NCBI GenBank assembly: GCA_029863705.1
Contig: JAOTUU010000002.1
Coordinates: 1 to 64,000 of the forward strand
Direction: 5' to 3'
Source: Gammaproteobacteria bacterium
GTDB lineage: Bacteria; Pseudomonadota; Gammaproteobacteria; Steroidobacterales; Woeseiaceae
DNA: 64,000 nt
Of the stretch, positions 54,823 to 64,000 are shown piece by piece (position 1 is the first letter of the stretch; every line of letters starts with the position of its first letter). The notes below the pieces were generated by a model, which was not told the DNA's origin, did not search any database, and saw nothing but the letters and a program-made list of their open reading frames with translations. The position numbers and the translations under genes were made by a program.

Positions 54823-55802
54823 TGTTTGCAACGGCCAAGAAACTAAGGGCGGAGGGCGTGCTAGGGCTTAATGAGCGCAATGCTGACTACATCATGCGAC
54901 TCAATCCGCGCCGTTTTTACCCGCGCGTTGACGACAAAGCGTTAACCAAAGAGCTCGCAACTGAGGCCGGAATGGCCGTGCCTGAGCTTTACGGCATGAT
55001 TACCAATCAGGGAGAAGTCCGGAATTTCACCGACATTGTTGGCGAGCGCAGTAGCTTCGTTGTCAAGCCAGCGCAGGGCAGTGGTGGAGACGGCATTCTT
55101 GTCGTGACGGGACGCAGTAGCCGCAAGCGAGACTCGTTTCGCCTCGCCAGCGGCGTGTTGATATCCACAGCCGAAATCTCCCACCACATATCCAATATTG
55201 TCAGCGGCCAGTACAGCCTTAGCGGTAATCCGGATAAGGCGCTCATCGAATACTGTGTGAACTTCGATCCGATTTTCGCCGAAGTGAGTTACCAGGGCGT
55301 GCCGGATATTCGCGTTATCGTTTATCGAGGTTATCCCGCCATGGCAATGGTGCGCTTGCCAACGCGGGCATCTGACGGCAAAGCCAATCTGCATCAGGGT
55401 GCGGTAGGCGCGGGCATCGATATGAGTACCGGGGAAACACTCGCTGGCGTACTGCAGAACGATATTGTGGAAGAGCATCCGGATACCGGCGCGCTAGTCG
55501 CGGGACTGTCTATTCCTCACTGGGATTTCATACTTGAGTCGGCGGCACGTTGTTACGAAGTTACGGAATTGGGCTACCTGGGCGTCGATATGGTCATCGA
55601 CCGCAGTCTTGGGGCACTTATTCTGGAAATGAACGCGCGACCCGGCCTGAACATCCAAATCGCAAACTGCACTGGTCTGGCGACACGGATAGCACGTATT
55701 GATGAGGTCTTCGAAGCAGACGCGGCGCCACTCCAACGAGCACGACTGGCACGCCGAGAGTTTGCGTCTGAGCGGCAGACGTCTTTGGCGTTCAATACGT
55801 AG
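54819..55802 (+). CDS. RimK-like ATP-grasp (alpha-L-glutamate ligase-like) protein
   Basis: FVVKPAQGSGGDGILVV, ALILEMNARPGLNIQIAN; overlaps preceding gene. Confidence 0.88.
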   Translation: MMFATAKKLRAEGVLGLNERNADYIMRLNPRRFYPRVDDKALTKELATEAGMAVPELYGMITNQGEVRNFTDIVGERSSFVVKPAQGSGGDGILVVTGRSSRKRDSFRLASGVLISTAEISHHISNIVSGQYSLSGNPDKALIEYCVNFDPIFAEVSYQGVPDIRVIVYRGYPAMAMVRLPTRASDGKANLHQGAVGAGIDMSTGETLAGVLQNDIVEEHPDTGALVAGLSIPHWDFILESAARCYEVTELGYLGVDMVIDRSLGALILEMNARPGLNIQIANCTGLATRIARIDEVFEADAAPLQRARLARREFASERQTSLAFNT

Positions 55803-55819
55803 ACGACTTCGGCAGCAAG

Positions 55820-57568
55820 CTACTGCAATTGTCCTTGCAACCACGCATCCATTCGTTGTTGCAGGATGTCGAGCGGTAAAGCGCCGCCACCAAGCAATTC
55901 GTCGTGAAATGCGCGCACGTCAAACTTATCGCCGAGGGCTATTTCCGCGTTCTGACGAAGTGACTTGATCTTCAGCTGACCGATCTTGTACGCAAGCGCT
56001 TGCCCGGGCATGGAAATGTAGCGATCGATCTCATTAATAATGTCGAGTTCAGTCTTTGCCGCATTGTCCATAAAGAAATCGATGGCCTGCTGACGTGTCC
56101 AGCCTTTGTAGTGGATGCCAGTATCTACAACGAGCCTCACAGCACGCCACATTTCGTAGGTTAGTGCACCGAACTCCGAGTACGGGTCTTCATAAAGGCC
56201 GAGGTCGTAGCCCAGGCTCTCGCTGTAGAGTCCCCAGCCTTCGACGAAAGCTGTGAAGCCGGCGTAGCGTCGGAAGTTCGGCAGGCCACGGAGTTCTTGT
56301 TGCAAGGCAATCTGCAAGTGATGGCCCGGCATTGCTTCGTGGACGGTCAGGACCTCGATCTCATACTTGGGACGCACTTCCGGCTTGTAGAGGTTTACCC
56401 AATACGTGCCAGCGCGGCTGCCATCAGCCGCCGGGCGAGAGTAATAGGCAGTTGTCGTATCTGGCGCAATCGCATCCGGAATCGGCTTAACGCCGTAAGG
56501 CATCCGTGGCAACTTCCCGAACTGGGTCACGAGCTCCGGGTCTATACGCTTGCTTGTTGCGAGATACGACTCGTAGAGGTCTTCCGGGTTATCAAAATAA
56601 AATTGCGGGTCGGTACGCAGAAAAACGAGGAAGTCCTGGAAGCCGCCACCGAAGTCCAGGTCGTCAATAATGACCTGCATTTCATCGCGTAGTCGCTTTA
56701 CTTCAGATAAGCCGAGCCGGTGGATCTCGTCCGGCGTCATCCTTGTCGTTGTATATCTTCGCGCCTGCGCTTCGTACCATTTCTCACCATTCGGCAAATC
56801 AGACAAACCGATGCTTTCGCGGCTGGCAGGCAAATACGTCTTAGAAAAATAGCGGGCGAGTTTGCGGTACGCAGGCAAAACAGTTTCATCGATCGTGCTG
56901 CGTGCTGTTGCCTTCAGTCGGGCCTGATCGGCGGCCGGGATGGTGTCAGGCAACTCCTCAAATATCTTGAAAAAAGGGCTTGCTTCGGCGTCGTCCACAA
57001 GCTGCGCTGCGATCTGTTCCGGGATACGTTGCATCAAAATCTTCGGCGACATGTAGCCGGACTTGCGACCTTTTTCGGCCCGGGCGATCGTCTCGTCGAT
57101 TACGTCATCGACTTTGCCCATACGGGCAAGCCAGTCGTCATAGTCCTGAATCGTTGAGAACCTGAGATAGGAGGTCGTGTTTTCCAGGTTCTGAACGCCG
57201 CCGCGCTGGCTGAACGGCATCAGGTGGCCATTGAAAGTTGCCAGGTCGATGCTGTCCTGCAGTCCGCGCCGAAACAGATCGTGGTTAAGCTGATCGTCCG
57301 CCGAGAGCGCGGCGCGGTCGATTGCATAGGTGCGATTCAGGAACTCGCGAGTTTCTTTTCGCCGGGCCTCAATTGCCCCAAGACTATTGTCCGGCCATTG
57401 ATCGTTATAGCGACGATCCCCAAGTTGCGATGCCATCGTCGGGTTTTGTGCGAGTTGCCACTCCCATGCCTCATCGAGTAGGGCCGAGAAGTCCTCCGCG
57501 GCTGTTGCATGCACAAGTTGTGCGCAGCCCAGAATCAGTGTGATGAAAGCGATGCGAGCGATGTTCAT
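55820..57568 (-). CDS. DUF885 family protein
   Basis: Signal peptide; YEIEVLTVHEAMPGHHLQIALQQEL...FVEGWGLYSESLG (HExxxxHH). Confidence 0.9.
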   Translation of the reverse strand: MNIARIAFITLILGCAQLVHATAAEDFSALLDEAWEWQLAQNPTMASQLGDRRYNDQWPDNSLGAIEARRKETREFLNRTYAIDRAALSADDQLNHDLFRRGLQDSIDLATFNGHLMPFSQRGGVQNLENTTSYLRFSTIQDYDDWLARMGKVDDVIDETIARAEKGRKSGYMSPKILMQRIPEQIAAQLVDDAEASPFFKIFEELPDTIPAADQARLKATARSTIDETVLPAYRKLARYFSKTYLPASRESIGLSDLPNGEKWYEAQARRYTTTRMTPDEIHRLGLSEVKRLRDEMQVIIDDLDFGGGFQDFLVFLRTDPQFYFDNPEDLYESYLATSKRIDPELVTQFGKLPRMPYGVKPIPDAIAPDTTTAYYSRPAADGSRAGTYWVNLYKPEVRPKYEIEVLTVHEAMPGHHLQIALQQELRGLPNFRRYAGFTAFVEGWGLYSESLGYDLGLYEDPYSEFGALTYEMWRAVRLVVDTGIHYKGWTRQQAIDFFMDNAAKTELDIINEIDRYISMPGQALAYKIGQLKIKSLRQNAEIALGDKFDVRAFHDELLGGGALPLDILQQRMDAWLQGQLQ

Positions 57569-57668
57569 GCCTTTTCCCAGAAGCAAATCCCTTGCGCATT
57601 GTCACTGGCCGCAAGCTGGCTGGCAACCGGCGGTCGCATTGGCTATGATTGCCCGCACCAATCAATAG

Positions 57669-57845
57669 CGGCTGCAGAAGAGACCTCGTCTAGAACGGGG
57701 CGCCGAAGGCGCAACTCGCCCGGAAACGCTCAGGCAGAAGGACTGTCATCGCTGATTGGCTCTGGAGAGTGGCCTGAAACGGGCCCACCGAAGGGGTAAG
57801 TGGCTAGATGCCATTGATCTCTCAGGTTTTGAAGGACAGAGGGGC
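57669..57845 (+). promoter_or_regulatory. Tandem glycine riboswitch upstream of gcvT
   Basis: Two aptamer-like units: GGCGCCGAAGGCGCAA...CTCAGGCAGAAGGAC and CCACCGAAGGGGTAAG...CTCTCAGGTTTTGAAGGACAGAGG. Confidence 0.92.
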
Positions 57846-57876
57846 GGCAGGCCGTAAGGTCTGCCGCCCCTTTTTT
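57841..57876 (+). terminator. Intrinsic terminator in the riboswitch expression platform
   Basis: GGGGCGGCAGGCCGTAAGGTCTGCCGCCCC TTTTTT. Confidence 0.85.
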
Positions 57877-57896
57877 ATAGGTCCGAGAGAAATGTT

Positions 57897-58988
57897 ATGG
57901 GATCAAAAACGCCCTTGTACGATAAGCACGCAGAGGCTGGTGCGCGGATCGTTGATTTCGGTGGTTGGGATATGCCATTGCACTACGGTTCGCAAAAAGA
58001 AGAGCATCACGCGGTCAGAAAACGCGCAGGAATGTTCGATGTTTCCCACATGACCATCGTCGATTTGCGCGGCGAGCGTGTGCGTGACTTCCTGCGCAAT
58101 CTGTTGGCCAATGATGTCGCCAAACTTCAGGTTCACGGCAAGGCGCTCTATACCTGCATGTTGAACGAGCAGGGTGGTGTTATCGATGACCTCATTGTCT
58201 ATTTCCTCGGCGAGACCTGGTTTCGCATGATTGTGAACGCGGCAACGCGTGACAAAGACCTCGCCTGGATTCGAAAACACGCCAAAGGATACGACGTAGA
58301 GGCAGATGAGCGCGCGGAACTCGCGATGATAGCCGTTCAGGGACCCGAGGCCCGTGAATTGGCTGCAACTTGTATCGATGCGCAGTGGCGAGAACAAGCA
58401 CTCGCGCTTAAATTATTCACTGGCATGGAAGCCGGTGATTTGTTTGTTGCCCGAACCGGGTACACGGGCGAGGACGGTTGGGAAATAGTGATGCCGGCGG
58501 AGAAGGCGCCGGCTGTTTGGGACCAGTTGCTGGCTGCCGGTGTTGCCCCATGCGGACTTGGAGCACGAGACACACTGCGTCTCGAGGCGGCAATGAACCT
58601 CTACGGCTCTGACATGGACGAATCGGTCTTGCCACTCGAGGCAGGGCTGAGTTGGACGATCGCGTGGGATCCTGATGATCGCGACTTTATCGGTCGTGGC
58701 CCGCTGGAAGCTCTGCGGGCGGATTCAACGAAGCAACGTTTCGTCGGCTTGTTGCTCGAGGACAAGGGCGTTCTGCGTAACCATCAGCGCGTCGTTGTCG
58801 AAGGCGTCGGCGAGGGCGAAATAACGAGTGGCGGGTTTTCGCCAACGATCGGGCGGTCTATCGCCCTGGCTCGCGTGCCTGCGGGCGACTATGAGAGTGC
58901 GCAAGTTGATGTGCGCGGCAAACTGCTGAATGCGCGGATCGTTAAGACACCGTTCGTTCGTAATGGACAGATACGGATCGATATTTAG
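57897..58988 (+). CDS. gcvT: Glycine cleavage system T protein
   Basis: [38 protein letters not shown]. Confidence 0.96.
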   Translation: MGSKTPLYDKHAEAGARIVDFGGWDMPLHYGSQKEEHHAVRKRAGMFDVSHMTIVDLRGERVRDFLRNLLANDVAKLQVHGKALYTCMLNEQGGVIDDLIVYFLGETWFRMIVNAATRDKDLAWIRKHAKGYDVEADERAELAMIAVQGPEARELAATCIDAQWREQALALKLFTGMEAGDLFVARTGYTGEDGWEIVMPAEKAPAVWDQLLAAGVAPCGLGARDTLRLEAAMNLYGSDMDESVLPLEAGLSWTIAWDPDDRDFIGRGPLEALRADSTKQRFVGLLLEDKGVLRNHQRVVVEGVGEGEITSGGFSPTIGRSIALARVPAGDYESAQVDVRGKLLNARIVKTPFVRNGQIRIDI

Positions 58989-59012
58989 AAATCCTTACCA
59001 GGAGAAGAAACA

Positions 59013-59408
59013 ATGAGTGAATTACCCGGAGACTTGTTGTACACGAGTGAACATGAGTGGCTGCGGCGCGAAAACGACGGTAGCGTGACAGTGGGTGTTA
59101 CCGACCACGCGCAATCTGCACTCGGCGACCTCGTCTATGTTGAATTGCCAGAGGTTGGGCAAGACGTTGATAGCGGCGGAGATATGGCTGTTGTCGAATC
59201 GGTGAAAGCAGCATCCGACGTGTATGCGCCAATCGATGGTTCAATCGTTGCGGTCAACGAGGAGCTTGCCGACGACCCCGAGAAGATCAACGCGGATCCG
59301 TACGGTGATGGATGGATCGTCAGGATACAGCCAAACGAGAGTATCGATGAATCTGCATTGATGACTCCGGACACCTACCAGGAGCTACTGGATCAAGAAG
59401 ACGCCTGA
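59013..59408 (+). CDS. gcvH: Glycine cleavage system H protein
   Basis: [51 protein letters not shown]. Confidence 0.96.
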   Translation: MSELPGDLLYTSEHEWLRRENDGSVTVGVTDHAQSALGDLVYVELPEVGQDVDSGGDMAVVESVKAASDVYAPIDGSIVAVNEELADDPEKINADPYGDGWIVRIQPNESIDESALMTPDTYQELLDQEDA

Positions 59409-60772
59409 TGCCTTTTATCCCGCACACTGAGAAAGACACCGAGGAAATGCTCAAGGCAATCGGTGCGCCTGATCTGGACACGCTCTTTGACGAAATACCG
59501 GCAGATCTGCTGATCGATTCGCTCGATGGCGTACCGCAGGCGCTCAATGAAATGCAGATCGTGAGGCTGATGCGCGATCGAGCGGCCAAGGACGGCGCGC
59601 CGTTGTGTTTTATAGGTGCGGGTGCCTACGAGCACCATATACCGACGGCCGTCTGGGACATTGCGACGCGCGGGGAGTATTACAGCGCTTATACGCCGTA
59701 TCAGGCGGAGGCAAGCCAGGGCACGCTGCAGACGATCTACGAATATCAGACGATGATCACCGAGCTAACGGGACTGGATGTCAGCAACGCCTCGCTCTAC
59801 GACGGTGCCTCGGCGTTGGCCGAAGCAGCGTTAATGGCGGTTCGCAGCAATCGTAAAAACAAATCGGGTCGTGTGCTGCTCGCTCCGGGCGTAAACCCAA
59901 CCTATGAAAAAGTGGCGACGGCCATCGCAGGTAGCCAGAACATCCGCTTCGAGCGCCTGGCGATGGATAGCAAAAATGGCAACACCGCAGATCCACTCGA
60001 CAATAGCGAGCCGCCCGTCGCGCTCGTCATTCAACAACCGAGCTTCTTCGGAACGTTGGAAGACGTAGATCGACTGACAGACTGGGCACAACAAATGGGT
60101 GCACTCGTTATTGCAATTGTTAACCCGACATCACTTGCGTTGCTGAAGGCACCTGGACATTGGGGTGAGGCAGGCGCCGACATCGCCATTGGCGAGGGGC
60201 AACCACTGGGCGTGCCGTTGTCATCGGGTGGGCCGTATTTTGGTTTCATGACATGCAAACAAAAAGAGGTTCGGCAAATGCCTGGCCGCATCGTTGGACG
60301 GACAACCGACCTTAACGGTGACTACGGATTCACGCTGACGTTACAAGCTCGCGAGCAGCACATCCGGCGGTCCAAGGCAACGTCCAATATCTGTACAAAC
60401 CAGGGCCTTATGGTTACGGCAGCCACTATCTACATGTCGTTGCTCGGCTACGAGGGTCTGCGGCAAGTCGCGCAGGCGTCATACCAGAATACGGCGCATT
60501 TGATACGTGGTTTGACGGCAATCGACGGAATCGAGCGCCTGTTCGACAGCCCGCACTTTCACGAAGTGGCGTTGAAGCTTGACCGGCCGGTGGCGCCCGT
60601 TCTGGAGAAACTGTCCAGCAAGGACATACTCGGCGGCCTCGATCTGTCCGCGACCTCCCCGGATTTGGGCGATGCGTTGCTGGTGTGTGCAACTGAAACC
60701 AAAACCGAGTCAGATCTTGATACGTTCATCGCTGCGGTAGAAGAAATTTTTTCCACGGAGGCCGGGCGTTAA
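59408..60772 (+). CDS. gcvPA: Glycine dehydrogenase (decarboxylating) subunit 1
   Basis: [31 protein letters not shown]; split-form GcvP N-terminal subunit. Confidence 0.95.
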   Translation: MPFIPHTEKDTEEMLKAIGAPDLDTLFDEIPADLLIDSLDGVPQALNEMQIVRLMRDRAAKDGAPLCFIGAGAYEHHIPTAVWDIATRGEYYSAYTPYQAEASQGTLQTIYEYQTMITELTGLDVSNASLYDGASALAEAALMAVRSNRKNKSGRVLLAPGVNPTYEKVATAIAGSQNIRFERLAMDSKNGNTADPLDNSEPPVALVIQQPSFFGTLEDVDRLTDWAQQMGALVIAIVNPTSLALLKAPGHWGEAGADIAIGEGQPLGVPLSSGGPYFGFMTCKQKEVRQMPGRIVGRTTDLNGDYGFTLTLQAREQHIRRSKATSNICTNQGLMVTAATIYMSLLGYEGLRQVAQASYQNTAHLIRGLTAIDGIERLFDSPHFHEVALKLDRPVAPVLEKLSSKDILGGLDLSATSPDLGDALLVCATETKTESDLDTFIAAVEEIFSTEAGR

Positions 60773-60785
60773 GCCTGAACAACGA

Positions 60786-61307
60786 ATGCCAAGAGTCAAA
60801 TTCGAAAACACGTTCTTTCAGACGTTCGGTGATTTGCCTACGATAGGCAGCCACGCACCGGACGTATCGCTCGTGAACACGAAGCTGCAAAACGTAACGT
60901 TGGCAAACTGGACCGGCATGCGCAAGGTCATGAATATTTTCGTCAGCATTGACAGGCCAGTGTGTGCAACGTCCGTTACCAAGTTTGATCAGTTCTTTGA
61001 CGGTATCGAGGATGTTGCGGCACTTATGGTCTCTTATGACCTGCCGTTCGCCCATGCCCGCTTCGCCGAGCAAAATGAACTCAAGAACGTGATCGGTCTG
61101 TCCGCAATTCGTCATGCCGGGTTTGGCGAAAACTATGGCGTACAGATCGTCGATGGGCCACTTGCGGGCATGTTCTCGCGAGCAGTCGTCGTTCTGGACG
61201 AGAACAACACCGTCGTGCACCACGAACAAATTGAAGACATCACTAAAGAACCCGACTATGACGCCGCACTGCGTGCGCTGGGCATCGACATTTCGGAGTA
61301 CCAATGA
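60786..61307 (+). CDS. tpx: Thiol peroxidase Tpx-like peroxiredoxin (single cysteine)
   Basis: [76 protein letters not shown]. Confidence 0.9.
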   Translation: MPRVKFENTFFQTFGDLPTIGSHAPDVSLVNTKLQNVTLANWTGMRKVMNIFVSIDRPVCATSVTKFDQFFDGIEDVAALMVSYDLPFAHARFAEQNELKNVIGLSAIRHAGFGENYGVQIVDGPLAGMFSRAVVVLDENNTVVHHEQIEDITKEPDYDAALRALGIDISEYQ

Positions 61308-62773
61308 GTACTTTAATATTCGAAAAATCACGCGGTGGCCGCAGGGCATTCGCGCAGGCACCCGTTGCGACGAATGAAACCGATATTCCGGCATCACTGC
61401 TGAGAGAGGATAGGCCGGGCTTGCCCGAGGCTTCCGAGCTTCAGGTTGTGCGGCACTACACGCGCCTTTCTCAGAAGAACTTCTCAATCGATACTCAGTT
61501 TTATCCGCTTGGTTCCTGCACGATGAAGTACAACCCTCGCGCCTGCAATGCATTGGCATTGCTGCCGGGATTTGCGGGAAGGCATCCTCTGGGTCCGGTG
61601 AGTCACGGTCAGGGCTTCCTGCAATGCATGCATGAGCTACAGGAAATGCTCATGGAAGTGACTGGCATGAAGGGCGTATCGCTGACACCGATGGCCGGCG
61701 CGCAAGGCGAGCTGGCGGGTGTTGCAATGATCCAGGCGTATCACCGTGCACAGGGTGACCTCGAAAGGAACGAGATCATTGTTCCCGATGCGGCTCATGG
61801 CACCAATCCCGCGACAGCAACGATGTGTGGTTGCGTCGCTGTGGAAGTGCCAACGGGAAGTGAGGGCGACATCGATATCGAGGCGTTAAAGGCAGTTGTT
61901 GGGCCGAAAACGGCTGGCATCATGCTGACGAATCCGTCGACGCTGGGCGTGTTCGAGCGCGACATCATCAAAGTCGAGGACATCGTCCGCGATGCAGGCG
62001 GCCTTCTCTATTATGACGGTGCAAACCTCAACGCGATCTGCGGCAAGGTTCGCCCCGGCGATATGGGCTTTGACGTTATTCACATGAATTTGCACAAGAC
62101 CTTTTCGACGCCGCACGGCGGCGGCGGGCCGGGCTCGGGCGCGATCGGTGTAAACGACCGCTTACTGCCATTCATGCCGGTTCCTGTGGTTACAAAAGGG
62201 CAGCGGGATGGCGATGATTTCTATGACTGGTTGACCGAGGACGACATGCCTCAATCAATTGGTCGGCTGTCGGGTTTCATGGGCAATGCTGGCGTTCTGT
62301 TGCGCGCCTATGTGTACATGCGCATGGTTGGTCGAGATGGCATGCGTCGGCTGGCCGAATACGCGACGCTTAACGCCAATTACCTGCAGGCGCGACTTCG
62401 TGATGCCGGCTTTGAACTCGCATTTCCGACCCGTCGTGCCAGTCACGAGTTCATTATTTCGCTTCGACACGAGGCCAAAACACTCCATCTGACGGCTATG
62501 GATGTTGCCAAAGCACTGCTCGATCATAACTATCACGCGCCGACCACGTATTTTCCGCTGTTAGTACCCGAGTGCTTGCTGATCGAACCAACGGAGACCG
62601 AAAGTAAGGAGACGTTGGACAACTTCGTCGATGCAATGCTCACAATTGCGCGCGAGGCGAGTGAAGACGGCAAGAGCTTCAAAGAAGCGCCGTATACAAT
62701 GCCCGTCCGTCGCCTGGATGATGTTAAAGCGGCCCGGCATCTTGACCTCAAGTTCACGCGGCAGGCGGATTAA
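61304..62773 (+). CDS. gcvPB: Glycine dehydrogenase (decarboxylating) subunit 2
   Basis: [36 protein letters not shown]. Confidence 0.96.
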   Translation: MSTLIFEKSRGGRRAFAQAPVATNETDIPASLLREDRPGLPEASELQVVRHYTRLSQKNFSIDTQFYPLGSCTMKYNPRACNALALLPGFAGRHPLGPVSHGQGFLQCMHELQEMLMEVTGMKGVSLTPMAGAQGELAGVAMIQAYHRAQGDLERNEIIVPDAAHGTNPATATMCGCVAVEVPTGSEGDIDIEALKAVVGPKTAGIMLTNPSTLGVFERDIIKVEDIVRDAGGLLYYDGANLNAICGKVRPGDMGFDVIHMNLHKTFSTPHGGGGPGSGAIGVNDRLLPFMPVPVVTKGQRDGDDFYDWLTEDDMPQSIGRLSGFMGNAGVLLRAYVYMRMVGRDGMRRLAEYATLNANYLQARLRDAGFELAFPTRRASHEFIISLRHEAKTLHLTAMDVAKALLDHNYHAPTTYFPLLVPECLLIEPTETESKETLDNFVDAMLTIAREASEDGKSFKEAPYTMPVRRLDDVKAARHLDLKFTRQAD

Positions 62774-62850
62774 TCTGCTTAAATAGGGAACCGGCGTGCG
62801 ATAGCCCAGTCCAGATAGTATTGCAGATCGCCTTTCGAACCAGGACACCT

Positions 62851-64000
62851 ATGAAACAAGGAAGAATGTTGGTAATGCTTGCGGGCCTTGCCGTTACGAA
62901 CTATGCGGCCGGTGCGGAGAACACGGCCTGGACGGACACGCTCGAACGCATATCATCAGGTGTCGTATCCATTCGAGTTGATAGTACACGGGCGTTCGAT
63001 ACAGAGTGGAACTCCTCGAGCCAGGCAACCGGGTTCGTTGTCGACGCAAAACGCGGTTTGATACTGACCAATCGCCACGTCGTGACACCGGGCCCGGTCG
63101 TCGCCGAAGCGATTTTCCTTAACAATGAGGAAGTGCGGCTAACACCAGTGTATCGCGACCCGGTACACGACTTCGGATTCTTCCGCTACGATCCCGCCGA
63201 TCTGCATTATATCGAGCCGACGGAACTGCCATTGGTACCGGATGGCGCTGGCATTGGTCGGGAGATCCGTGTCATCGGCAATGATGCGGGCGAACAACTG
63301 TCAATCCTGGCTGGCACAATCGCGCGGCTCGACCGCAAGGCGCCGGACTATGGGCGCGGCAAGTACAACGATTTCAATACATTTTATTACCAGGCGGCGT
63401 CGGGCACCTCCGGCGGCTCGTCCGGGTCTCCTGTCGTCAATATCGACGGAGAGGTTGTCGCGCTCAATGCGGGTGCGAACAGTTCTGCTGCGAGCAGCTT
63501 TTTTCTACCGCTGGACCGTATTCACCGGGCACTTGAACTAATACAGAAAGGTGAGCCAGTAACACGCGGCACGTTGCAAACCATGTTCGAACGCAACGCG
63601 TTCGATGAGTTGAAGCGTCTTGGTCTTACGGAAAATTCTGAGCGCATTGCACGTTCATTGTTTCCCGACCAGACCGGCATGTTGACAGTCGAGCAGGTCA
63701 TTCCCGATTCGCCAGCGGCAGGCAAGCTGGAGCCCGGGGACATCCTGCTTCGAATCAACGGCGAATTGGTAACCGAGTTTATACCGGTTGCCGCGTTGCT
63801 GGACGACCATGTCGGCGACGAAGTTGAAGTAGAAGTAGAGCGCGGCGGTCGCAGTATCATTGAGAATATTCTGGTGTCCGATCTTCACGCAATTTCCCCC
63901 AACGAGTTCATTGAGATTGGCGACGGCACTGTCAACAACCTGTCGTACCAACAGGCGCGACATTACAACCGAGCGGTGCAGGGCGCGTATGTCGCAAACC
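62851..64000 (+). CDS. Trypsin-like/PDZ serine protease (HtrA-like), runs off window end
   Basis: Signal peptide; [44 protein letters not shown]-like [18 protein letters not shown]; absent from the track because no stop is in the window. Confidence 0.85.
   Translation, partial: MKQGRMLVMLAGLAVTNYAAGAENTAWTDTLERISSGVVSIRVDSTRAFDTEWNSSSQATGFVVDAKRGLILTNRHVVTPGPVVAEAIFLNNEEVRLTPVYRDPVHDFGFFRYDPADLHYIEPTELPLVPDGAGIGREIRVIGNDAGEQLSILAGTIARLDRKAPDYGRGKYNDFNTFYYQAASGTSGGSSGSPVVNIDGEVVALNAGANSSAASSFFLPLDRIHRALELIQKGEPVTRGTLQTMFERNAFDELKRLGLTENSERIARSLFPDQTGMLTVEQVIPDSPAAGKLEPGDILLRINGELVTEFIPVAALLDDHVGDEVEVEVERGGRSIIENILVSDLHAISPNEFIEIGDGTVNNLSYQQARHYNRAVQGAYVAN

Noticed and set aside
57808-58053. 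81-aa ORF upstream of gcvT
   Set aside because: Lies in the glycine riboswitch and terminator, and overlaps gcvT in another frame.
60726-61559. 277-aa minus-strand ORF across tpx
   Set aside because: Antisense to tpx and gcvPB, both strongly supported on the plus strand.

Overview
The window is a gene-dense chromosomal segment of a gammaproteobacterium, mostly core genes. No prophage, transposase, CRISPR array or defence island was seen. In order it contains: an arsenic arsC-ACR3 pair; phoH-ybeY-corC-lnt-leuS-lptE; hisI, cysS, sufE and a yidD fusion; holA-nadD-rsfS-rlmH-maf-rng-yhdP-nitrilase-tldD; an ExeA-like AAA+FHA ATPase; purK-purE-darP / pmbA; yihY, purC, djlA, rpe, crp and coq7; rplM-rpsI; tRNA-Gln; a heme-copper oxidase-like respiratory cluster; rpiA; a histone-H1-like repeat gene; fau-6S RNA-zapA; ygfB-pepP-ubiH-ubiI plus a 7TM/ATP-grasp pair; and a glycine-riboswitch-controlled gcvT-gcvH-gcvPA-tpx-gcvPB operon. 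The most interesting observations are: (1) a B-type heme-copper oxidase-like subunit I whose GHPxVY motif reads GHSSQQ, so the cross-linked tyrosine position is Gln, in a coxB-coxA-SCO order resembling sNOR nitric oxide reductase clusters; (2) next to it, a cytochrome b / two-[4Fe-4S] ferredoxin / MvhD-like fusion; (3) a single-cysteine Tpx peroxidase inserted between gcvPA and gcvPB; (4) a methyltransferase pseudogene whose N-terminus can be rebuilt across two in-frame stops; (5) a YidD fusion, a HExxH small protein, an unlisted 58-aa ORF, and a GTAG-type REP-like element exactly filling the gap between two convergent stop codons. All calls come from reading the sequence and remembered family motifs. 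No database search was run.
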